Made by a program: the position numbers and the translations under genes. A stretch of 64,000 nucleotides of DNA from Fulvimonas sp. R45 (lineage in GTDB: Bacteria > Pseudomonadota > Gammaproteobacteria > Xanthomonadales > Rhodanobacteraceae). Where the stretch lies: contig NZ_JASERU010000006.1 of the NCBI RefSeq assembly GCF_030504985.1, positions 1-64,000 of the forward strand, in the 5' to 3' direction. Under the pieces are notes generated by a model. It was given only the letters and a program-made list of their open reading frames with translations, had not been told where the DNA came from and searched no databases. Shown in pieces: positions 55,319-64,000 of the stretch. How positions within the stretch are numbered: position 1 is the first letter of the stretch; every line of letters starts with the position of its first letter.

Positions 55319-56755
55319 TCAGGCCTGCGGTGGGCGGTCGTGGCGCAGGTGGACGAACACGCGGCCGGCCGCCGCGGTGATCGCGGCCAGCACCAGCACC
55401 GTCCAGCGGAACGCCGACACGTAGCCCTGTTGGGCATGGCTGGGCAGGAACGCCTCCATCAGCAGCGTGGCCAGCGCGATGCCGAAGCTCATCGCCAGGT
55501 ACTGCGCGGTGGAGGCCATCGACGAGGCCATCCCGGCATGCTTCACGTCCAGGTCCACGTAGATCAGCGTGTTCATGGTGGTGTATTGCAGGCCCATGAA
55601 GCCGCCGTACAGGAACATCAACGCGGCGATCAGCGCCACCGGCGTGCCCGGCCCCAGCAGGGCGAAGGTGGCCAGCAGTACGGCCACCACCATGGTGTTG
55701 CCGAGCAGCATGCGGCGATAGCCCAACCGCGCCAGCGCGCGGTCGATCGCCCACTTGGCGCAGATCGAGCCCAGCGCCTGCGGCACCATCATCAGGCCGG
55801 CCGCCAGCGGCGACCAACCGCAACCCACCTGCAGGAACAGCACCACCAGCAGGAACATGCCGGCCACGCCGAGCCGGGTGAACAGGCCGCCAGCCAGCGA
55901 TACCCACACGCTGCGCACGCGCAGCAGACGCAGGTCGGCCACCGGGTGCTCGGTGCGCCGGCAGTGCCACAGGTAGGCCAGGCCCAGCAGCAGGGCCATG
56001 GCGAAGCAGGCGCCCACGCACGGCCAGCGGATGGGGGTCTCGCCGACCAGCTCGGACGCGGTCAGCAGCAGGGCCGAGGCCACCGCGAACAGCAGGAAGC
56101 CGGAGAAGTCGAAGCGGTGCGCCCGTTCCAGCCGGTAGTCCGGCATGTTGCGCCGGTTCATCCACACGCCGACGATGCCCACCGGCACGTTCAGCAGGAA
56201 GATCAGCCGCCACGAGGTGAACTCGGTCAGCGCGCCGCCCAGCAGTGGCCCCAGCACCGAGCCGAGCAGGCCGAAGGTGGAGACCAGGCTGGTCACCCGC
56301 ACGAAGTCGTGCCGCGGCACGCTGCGCACCAGCACCGCACGTCCCACCGGCAGCAGGGCCGCGCCGCCGCAACCCTGCAGCACGCGCGAGGCCACCAGCT
56401 GCGGCAGCGTCTGCGAGATGCCGCACAGCAGCGAACCCAGCGCGAACAGGCCGATCGCGGCGCCGAACACCCGGCGCGTGCCGAAGCGGTCGCACAGCCA
56501 GGGACTGGCCGGGATCAGGATCGCCAGCGTCAGCACGTAGCTGGTGAGCGCGCTGCGCATGCCCAGCGGCGTGACCCCCAGCGCCTCGGCCATCGCCGGC
56601 ACCGCCGTGTTGACGATGGTGGAGTCCAGCGTCTGCATGAAGAACGCGGCGGACACCAGCACCAGCAGTCCGCTCATGGGGACGGCGGAGGTGTCGGGCT
56701 GGAGCGTGTCCGCGGCGCCGGCTGGGGCGGGGGACGCAGCGGCGGGGAGGGGCAT
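55319..56755 (-). CDS. MFS transporter, DHA2 (14-helix) drug-efflux type
   Basis: This 478-residue transporter has about 14 membrane helices. The family motifs are MQTLDSTIVNTAVPAMAEALG (motif D1), PWLCDRFGTRRVFGAAIGLFALGSLLCG (motif A), RVLQGCGGAALLPVGRAVLV (motif B) and GPLLGGALTEFTSWRLIFLLNVPVG (motif C of antiporters). The D1 motif with Asp-Ser-Thr points to proton-driven export. E. coli HsrA/YieO and MdtD are relatives. The substrate is unknown. Confidence 0.88.
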   Translation of the reverse strand: MPLPAAASPAPAGAADTLQPDTSAVPMSGLLVLVSAAFFMQTLDSTIVNTAVPAMAEALGVTPLGMRSALTSYVLTLAILIPASPWLCDRFGTRRVFGAAIGLFALGSLLCGISQTLPQLVASRVLQGCGGAALLPVGRAVLVRSVPRHDFVRVTSLVSTFGLLGSVLGPLLGGALTEFTSWRLIFLLNVPVGIVGVWMNRRNMPDYRLERAHRFDFSGFLLFAVASALLLTASELVGETPIRWPCVGACFAMALLLGLAYLWHCRRTEHPVADLRLLRVRSVWVSLAGGLFTRLGVAGMFLLVVLFLQVGCGWSPLAAGLMMVPQALGSICAKWAIDRALARLGYRRMLLGNTMVVAVLLATFALLGPGTPVALIAALMFLYGGFMGLQYTTMNTLIYVDLDVKHAGMASSMASTAQYLAMSFGIALATLLMEAFLPSHAQQGYVSAFRWTVLVLAAITAAAGRVFVHLRHDRPPQA

Positions 56756-56901
56756 GCGTCCATGATAGCTGCTGCGGCAGCTTGTTTTTCGCGGGCGCCG
56801 CCCGCAAAGTCAGGTGGCATTCGATCTTCGACGCGCGCGCCGCGCCATCCGGGCCCGTCCCGGCGCGGGCGCGCGCCTTTTGCATGGGTAAGGAGCACGT
56901 C

Positions 56902-57309
56902 ATGAACGCCAAGCCGTCCATCGTCCTGTCCCGGCTCGACCTGCAGCGCATCGAGGCGCTGCTGGAGCGCCTGCCGCCGCAGGAGGCCGACCGCTATGCC
57001 GCGCTGCAGGCCGAGCTGGACCGCGCCACGGTGGTCGAACCCGCGGCGATGCCGCCCGACGTGGTGAGCATGCGCTCGGTGGTGCGCTTCGAGGACGAGC
57101 AGGGCGGCAGCAGCACCGTGACCCTGGCCTATCCGGGCGACGCGCCGGCGGCGAACGCGGTGTCGGTGCTGGCCCCGGTGGGCAGCGCCCTGCTGGGCCT
57201 GCGCGTCGGGCAGACCATCGACTGGCCCGTGCCCGGCGCCCAGCGGCGGCGCCTGCGCGTGGTCGGCATCGACTACCAGCCCGAGGCGGCCGGCGAGCTG
57301 CACCGCTGA
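56902..57309 (+). CDS. rnk: Rnk-like nucleoside diphosphate kinase regulator
   Basis: This 135-residue protein matches the Rnk family: a short helical hairpin N-terminus (ISRLDLQRI-like, residues 8-45) and a C-terminal GreA/B-like domain (MRSVVRFEDEQGGSSTVTLAYPGDA ... VGSALLGLRVGQTIDWPVPGAQRRRLRVVGI). Rnk binds RNA polymerase and affects nucleoside diphosphate kinase levels. AAGGAG lies at 56889-56894 before ATG 56902. It is divergent from the MFS gene. Confidence 0.88.
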   Translation: MNAKPSIVLSRLDLQRIEALLERLPPQEADRYAALQAELDRATVVEPAAMPPDVVSMRSVVRFEDEQGGSSTVTLAYPGDAPAANAVSVLAPVGSALLGLRVGQTIDWPVPGAQRRRLRVVGIDYQPEAAGELHR

Positions 57310-57346
57310 CGACCGTCCACGTCCCGTGCGCTGGTCCTGCCGCTAG

Positions 57347-59745
<2,399 letters not shown>

Positions 59746-59746
<1 letters not shown>

Positions 59747-60702
59747 TGGCCGGCGCCACGTTCGAGCACCTGCGCCTGCGCGCCCGGCTCTATGCGCTGA
59801 TCCGTGCGTTCTTCGCCGGGCGCGACGTCCTGGAAGTGGAAACGCCGGTCCTGTCCGCCGCCGGCAACACCGAGCCCAACATCGAGAGCTTCAGCACGGC
59901 GTTCAGCGGCCACGTCGACGCCGGCGCGCGCGAGCGCTGGCTGCGCACCTCGCCGGAATTCCCGCTCAAGCGCCTGCTCGCCGCGGGCGTGGGCGATTGC
60001 TACGAGCTGGGCCGCGTGTTCCGCAACGGCGAGGCGGGCGGCCGGCACAACCCCGAGTTCACCATGCTGGAGTGGTACCGCGTGGGCTGGGACCACCGCC
60101 GGCTGATGCACGAGACCGTGGAGCTGGTGCAAGCCGCGCTGGCGATGCGGGGGCGCCGTGCCGAGGTGCGGGTCGCCGGCTACCGGCAGCTGTTCATCGA
60201 CGAGCTCGGCCTCGACCCCATGCACGCCGCGGTCGACGCACTGCGCGCGCCGCTGGCCGACCAGGGCATCGACCCGGCCGGGCTCACCCGAGACGACTGG
60301 CTGGACCTGCTGCTCACCCACAGGCTGCAGCCGGCGTTCCCGCGCGACCGCATCACGGTGATCCACGACTACCCGGCCAGCCAGTGCGCACTGGCGAAGA
60401 TCCGCCCCGGCGACCCGCCGCTGGCCGAGCGCTTCGAGCTGTACCTCGGCCCGTACGAGCTGGCGAACGGCTACCACGAGCTCAACGACGCGGCCGAGCA
60501 GCGCGCGCGCTTCGAGCGCGACAACGCACGCCGCCGCGGGCGCGGCCAGCGCGAAGTCCCGCTGGACGGGAGGCTGCTGGCCGTGCTGGACGCGATGCCC
60601 GACTGCGCCGGGGTGGCGCTGGGCATCGAACGGCTGCTGATGTGCCTGGCCGGCACCGAAGCCATCGCCGACGTGCTGGCATTCCCCTTCGCGGAGGCGT
60701 AG
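59746..60702 (+). CDS. epmA: EF-P beta-lysine ligase EpmA
   Basis: This 318-residue lysyl-tRNA synthetase paralogue without an anticodon domain attaches beta-lysine to elongation factor P. Class II motif 2 is GRVFRNGEAGGRHNPEFTMLEWYR (about 86-109) and motif 3 is GVALGIERLLMCLAG (about 290). TSPEFPLKRLLAAG and ELANGYHELNDAAEQ are EpmA wording. The ATG overlaps the ligA stop by one base. epmB and efp are not in the window. Confidence 0.93.
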
Positions 60703-60704
60703 TC

Positions 60705-61100
60705 GTGCCGAAACCCCTGCTGCGCGGCATCCACCACGTCGCCCTGATCTGCTCGGACTATCCGCGCTCGAAGGCGTTCTACAGCCAGACGCTGGGGCTG
60801 CGCATCGCGCGCGAGATCTACCGCGAGGCGCGCGATTCCTGGAAGTGCGACCTGGAGGTCGGCCCGGGCGTGCAGCTGGAGCTGTTCTCCTTCCCCGGCG
60901 CACCGCCGCGGCCTTCCTGGCCGGAGGCGCAGGGCTTGCGCCACCTGGCGTTCGCGGTGGACGACATCGACGCCACGGTGGCCGTGCTGGCCGCGCGCGG
61001 CGTCGCGTGCGAGCCGGTGCGCATGGACGAGCACACCGGCCGCCGCTTCACCTTCTTCGCCGACCCGGACGGGTTGCCGCTCGAGCTTTACGAAGCCTAG
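60705..61100 (+). CDS. VOC-family (glyoxalase/SMU1112c-YaeR type) protein
   Basis: This 131-residue protein is a single-domain VOC fold: GIHHVALICSDYPRSKAFYSQTLGLRI, then VQLELFSFP, LRHLAFAVDDIDATVAVL and FFADPDGLPLELYEA. His, Glu, His and Glu metal positions are present as in glyoxalase I relatives and YaeR. The start is GTG 60705, two bases after epmA. The substrate is not known. Confidence 0.85.
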   Translation: MPKPLLRGIHHVALICSDYPRSKAFYSQTLGLRIAREIYREARDSWKCDLEVGPGVQLELFSFPGAPPRPSWPEAQGLRHLAFAVDDIDATVAVLAARGVACEPVRMDEHTGRRFTFFADPDGLPLELYEA

Positions 61101-61107
61101 CCCGATC

Positions 61108-61136
61108 GCGCCACGCGGCCCGGGGCCGCGTGGCGC
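61108..61136. terminator. Strong hairpin between the VOC gene and aqpZ
   Basis: A 13-base-pair perfect stem (GCGCCACGCGGCC with GGCCGCGTGGCGC) and a CGG loop lies exactly between the two converging stops. There is no U-run, so it may act as a barrier or weak bidirectional terminator. Confidence 0.6.
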
Positions 61137-61142
61137 CGAGGC

Positions 61143-61874
61143 TCAGGCGCGGTCGCCGCGGATGTCCGGCTGCGCGGGACGGTCGCTCCACAGGTAGCGG
61201 TAGACCAGGCCGCCGACGATGCCGCCGATGATCGGCATCACCCAGAAGAACCACAGCTGCTGCAGCGCCCAGCCGCCCTGGAACAGTGCCACGCCGGTCG
61301 AGCGCGCCGGGTTCACCGAGGTGTTGGTGACCGGGATGCTGATCAGGTGGATCAGGGTCAGCGCCAGGCCGATGGCGATGCCGGCGAAGCCCACCGGCGC
61401 GCTGCGGTGCGTGGCGCCCATGATGATGAAGATGAAGAAGCCGGTCATCACCAGTTCGCACAGCGCCGAAGCGCCCATCGAATAGCCGCCGGGCGAATGG
61501 TCGCCGTAGCCGTTCGAGGCGAAGCCGCTGGCCACGGCGTCGAAGCCGGGCTTGCCCGAAGCGATCACGTACAGCACCAGCCCGGCCACGATGCCGCCGA
61601 CCACCTGCGCCACGATGTACGGCACGACTTCCTTCGCGGGGAAGCGTCCGCCGGCGGCGAGGCCGCAGGTCACCGCCGGGTTGATGTGGCAGCCGGAAAC
61701 ATGGCCGATGGCGTAGCACATGGTCAGCAGGGTCAGGCCGAACGCCAGCGCCACGCCGGCGAAGCCGATGCCCAGTTGCGGGAAGGCCGCGGCCAGCACG
61801 GCGCTGCCGCAGCCGCCCAGGACCAGCCAGAAGGTGCCGAAGAATTCGGCGACCATACGTTTGCCCAGGTTCAT
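61143..61874 (-). CDS. aqpZ: Aquaporin Z
   Basis: This 243-residue water channel has six helices and both NPA boxes, [11 protein letters not shown] (about 66) and [11 protein letters not shown] (about 187). The selectivity-filter Arg follows the second NPA, the Cys of GGCGSAV and the [12 protein letters not shown] extracellular loop fit the AqpZ type. Start is ATG 61874, giving [21 protein letters not shown]. Confidence 0.95.
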   Translation of the reverse strand: MNLGKRMVAEFFGTFWLVLGGCGSAVLAAAFPQLGIGFAGVALAFGLTLLTMCYAIGHVSGCHINPAVTCGLAAGGRFPAKEVVPYIVAQVVGGIVAGLVLYVIASGKPGFDAVASGFASNGYGDHSPGGYSMGASALCELVMTGFFIFIIMGATHRSAPVGFAGIAIGLALTLIHLISIPVTNTSVNPARSTGVALFQGGWALQQLWFFWVMPIIGGIVGGLVYRYLWSDRPAQPDIRGDRA

Positions 61875-62142
61875 GCGATGTCTCCTTGTCGGACTGCGTG
61901 AGGGCGGCACGCGTCACCAGGTGGCGTGCCGCCGGACGGCTGGCCGTGGCCAGGGTCGGACGACGTTTCTGCACCCCCTGAAACGACGCCGGGCAGGCAC
62001 TGGACTGGAGCCACCGGCCCGGGCAGCCCGGCTTCCCGGCCGGGCGCGGCAAGCATAGGCGATGCGCGCGCGCGTGGCGAGACGGGCGCGGGCGCCACGA
62101 CTTGCGCTATGTTGCCGGGCCCGCCGCTTCGTTCCAGCCGCC

Positions 62143-63459
62143 ATGACCGATGCCTGCCTGCCGCCGTCGTCCGCCACCGTGTCGCCGGAGCGCGCGCTGG
62201 ACCGCCGCGATGCGCGCACGCTGCTGCTTTCCGCGCTGGGCGGGGCGCTGGAGTTCTACGACTTCGTGGTGTTCGTGTTCCTGGCGCTGCCGCTGAGCGA
62301 GCTGTTCTTCCCCGGCGGCGGCTCGCCCTGGCTGGCCCAGTTCAAGGTGTACGGGGTGTTCGCCGCGGGCTACCTGGCGCGCCCGCTGGGCGGCATCGTG
62401 ATGGCGCACTTCGGCGACCGCTCGGGACGCAAGCGCATGTTCACGCTCAGCGTGTTCCTGATGGCGCTGCCCACGCTGGCGATCGGCCTGCTGCCCACCC
62501 ATGCCCAGGCTGGCATGCTGGCGCCGGTGCTGTTGCTGGCGCTGCGCATCGTGCAGGGCATCGCGGTGGGCGGCGAGGTGCCCGGCGCCTGGGTGTTCGT
62601 GGCCGAGCACGTGCCGCGGCGGCGGGTGGGCTTCGCCTGCGGCAGTCTCACCGCGGGGCTCACCGTGGGCATCCTGATCGGCTCGCTGCTGGCCGCGGCG
62701 CTCCATGCGCGGCTCGGCCACGCGCAGATGCTGGCGTGGGGCTGGCGGGTGCCGTTCCTGCTCGGCGGCGTGTTCGGTTTCATGGCGGTGTGGCTGCGCC
62801 GCTGGCTCGACGAGACGCCGGTGTTCCGCGAGCTGCGCGCGCGCCGCGAGCTGGCCGCCGGCCTGCCGCTGGCGCAGGTGGTGGCGCGGCACCGGCCGGC
62901 GGTGGCCCTGTCGATGCTGGCGACGTGGATGCTGACCGCGGCCATCGTGGTGCTGATCCTGATGACGCCCTCGCTGGTGCAGTCGGTGTTCCACGTCGCG
63001 CCGGCGCGGGCCTTCCTGGGCAACAACCTGGCCTCGTTCGCGCTGGCGCTGGGCTGCCTGTTTTTCGGCGCGCTGGCGGACCGCCTCGGCGCGGCGCGAG
63101 CCCTGCTGCTGGGCTCGCTCGGACTGCTCGCGGGCGGCTATGCGCTGTACCTGGACCTGGCCGGCGGCGGCACGCACTTCCTCGGGCTGTACGCGCTGGC
63201 CGGCTTCCTGGTCGGCGTGGTCGGCGTGGTGCCGGTGCTGATGGTGCGGGCGTTCCCGCCACCGGTGCGGTTCTCCGGCCTGTCCTTCTCCTACAACATC
63301 GCCTATGCGCTGTTCGGCGGCCTGACGCCGCCGTTGGTCGGCCTGCTGGTGCGGCGCTTCGGGCCGCTGGCGCCCGCGCACTACGTGGCGGCGACGGCGG
63401 TGCTGGCGATCCTGCTGGCGTCGTGGTTGCGCCGGCGCCCCGACGCGATCGACGGCTGA
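62143..63459 (+). CDS. MFS transporter, metabolite:H+ symporter type
   Basis: This 438-residue transporter has about 12 helices and belongs to the metabolite:H+ symporter (ProP/KgtP) branch: LLLSALGGALEFYDFVVFVFLALPLSE at the start, FGDRSGRKRMFTLSVFLMALPTLAIGLLP (motif A) and RIVQGIAVGGEVPGAWVFVAEH. Family members import organic acids or compatible solutes. ATG 62143 gives the sensible cytosolic N-terminus. It is divergent from aqpZ. A mobile element follows within 10 bases of its stop. Confidence 0.87.
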   Translation: MTDACLPPSSATVSPERALDRRDARTLLLSALGGALEFYDFVVFVFLALPLSELFFPGGGSPWLAQFKVYGVFAAGYLARPLGGIVMAHFGDRSGRKRMFTLSVFLMALPTLAIGLLPTHAQAGMLAPVLLLALRIVQGIAVGGEVPGAWVFVAEHVPRRRVGFACGSLTAGLTVGILIGSLLAAALHARLGHAQMLAWGWRVPFLLGGVFGFMAVWLRRWLDETPVFRELRARRELAAGLPLAQVVARHRPAVALSMLATWMLTAAIVVLILMTPSLVQSVFHVAPARAFLGNNLASFALALGCLFFGALADRLGAARALLLGSLGLLAGGYALYLDLAGGGTHFLGLYALAGFLVGVVGVVPVLMVRAFPPPVRFSGLSFSYNIAYALFGGLTPPLVGLLVRRFGPLAPAHYVAATAVLAILLASWLRRRPDAIDG

Positions 63460-63466
63460 GCGCTCA

Positions 63467-63736
63467 GAGCCTGTTCAAGATCTCCCCGTAGCTCGCGTTG
63501 CCTTGCCCTGGCCGCCAGGTGGGAGTGCGTGGCGCAGCGCCTGCCTGGCTGGCTGGCAGGTCAAGCCGCGCGCTGCCGCATGGCGGCCAGGGCAAGGCAA
63601 CCCGGAGGGCCGGGTCTGTTTGCCCACAGGCCGGCGTCATCGCTCCGTCGTGGACGGACGTCCACTCCTTCGCTCTTCCTTGGCCTGCGCGCAAACAGCT
63701 CCCGGCGCGGGCCACGGGGAGATTTTGAACAGGCTC
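63467..63736. mobile_element. MITE-like element with 26-base terminal inverted repeats
   Basis: The ends 63467-63492 and 63711-63736 are inverted copies with two mismatches, both starting GAGCCTGTTCAA. The element is flanked on each side by TCA (63464-63466 and 63737-63739), a 3-base target duplication. It is 270 bases long and has no transposase. Inside, a perfect 21-base inverted repeat (63497-63517 and 63581-63601) can form a second hairpin. TCA fits the T-N-A target of the IS1031 group of the IS5 family; that link is inference. Confidence 0.82.
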
Positions 63737-64000
63737 TCAGAACTCCAGTTCCTGGGCGGCGCACAGGTAGTCGATCATCGGCGCCACGCGCTTGAAGCTG
63801 GCGACCGTCCACGGCAGCAGCTCCGCGGAGCTGGCCAGCGCCTCGTCGAAACCCTCGCCGGCGGCGAAGTCCTTGCGCTTCAGGTCCTCGATCAGCTCGT
63901 GGTCCGGTTCGAAGCCGTGCGGCGGGCGCTTCAGCGACTCGCCCCAGAATTCCAGGTGCTCGCGAAAGGCCTTGCCTTGCGTGGCTTTCTTCCACGCGGC
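63737..64000 (-). CDS. DUF2461 (TIGR02453) protein, C-terminal part, runs off window
   Basis: Reading in from the window edge on the minus strand gives 87 residues: TQGKAFREHLEFWGESLKRP, PHGFEPDHELIEDLKRKDFA, then LLPWTVASFKRVAPMIDYLC and ending AAQELEF. This wording is the C-terminal half of the TIGR02453/DUF2461 family, whose function is unknown. The stop codon (TCA on the plus strand, 63737-63739) is one copy of the 3-base duplication of the adjacent mobile element, so the element entered exactly at the stop and left the protein intact. Confidence 0.85.
   Translation of the reverse strand, partial: AAWKKATQGKAFREHLEFWGESLKRPPHGFEPDHELIEDLKRKDFAAGEGFDEALASSAELLPWTVASFKRVAPMIDYLCAAQELEF

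Noticed and set aside
61963-61986. Small inverted repeat CGTTTC/GAAACG in the aqpZ-MFS gap as an operator
   Set aside because: The arms are only six bases and no regulator gene is nearby; chance is likely.

Overview
The window reads as chromosome of a high-GC gammaproteobacterium, most likely Lysobacterales (Xanthomonadales), perhaps Rhodanobacteraceae such as Rhodanobacter or Dyella. That placement is inferred from gene content and order (kdsA between pyrG and eno, nlpD without rpoS, uvrC-pgsA-tRNA block, nudix-mnmA-hflD) and from protein style; no rRNA is present to confirm it. Almost everything is dense housekeeping DNA with short intergenic gaps, many 4-base start/stop overlaps and few accessory genes.

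Layout. 0.3-5.5 kb: chaperone-usher fimbrial operon (pilin, chaperone, usher, tip adhesin). 5.5-7.3 kb: Xaa-Pro aminopeptidase on the minus strand. 7.4-10.2 kb: a visibly AT-richer accessory island holding a frameshifted transglutaminase-like gene, a very small secreted Rhs-tip protein with a metzincin-like zinc motif, an overlapping exported protein of unknown family and an OmlA/BamE-like membrane protein, then a probable gene remnant. 10.3-14.2 kb: cyoABCD quinol oxidase. 14.4-25.2 kb: pyrG-kdsA-eno-ftsB-ispD-ispF-truD / smr / surE-pcm-yqaA-nlpD, close to the enterobacterial order but with no rpoS after nlpD. 25.4-28.8 kb: Mth938-like gene, yhbY and rlmE-ftsH. 28.9-32.4 kb: scpA-scpB-rluB-arsC-like on the minus strand. 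32.5-33.1 kb: an unexplained gap. 33.1-39.4 kb: PilZ protein, fadD, acnA and a divergent LysR regulator. 39.4-44.8 kb: nudix-mnmA-hflD, clpS-clpA, infA. 44.9-49.7 kb: PHA-granule-type protein, FHA membrane protein, serC-pheA-aroA. 50.0-54.0 kb: kdsB, uvrC-pgsA and a tRNA-Gly/Gly/Cys cluster. 54.1-63.5 kb: cation/proton antiporter, two MFS transporters, rnk-like gene, ligA-epmA-glyoxalase and aqpZ. 63.5-64.0 kb: a compact MITE-like element inserted exactly at the stop codon of a DUF2461 gene that runs off the window.

Functional threads. Precursor synthesis for LPS (kdsA, kdsB), isoprenoids (ispD, ispF) and aromatic amino acids and serine (serC, pheA, aroA) sits beside information processing (rlmE, rluB, truD, mnmA, infA, uvrC, ligA, epmA), chromosome segregation (scpAB) and proteolysis (ftsH, clpSA). 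Intergenic gaps carry several families of palindromic repeats (16.1, 20.0, 21.2, 21.4, 25.3 and 49.8 kb). The most interesting candidate system is the 7.4-9.9 kb cassette: a signal-peptide-bearing orphan Rhs tip fused to a probable metallopeptidase, translationally coupled to a transglutaminase-like protein upstream and to a possible cognate exported protein downstream.
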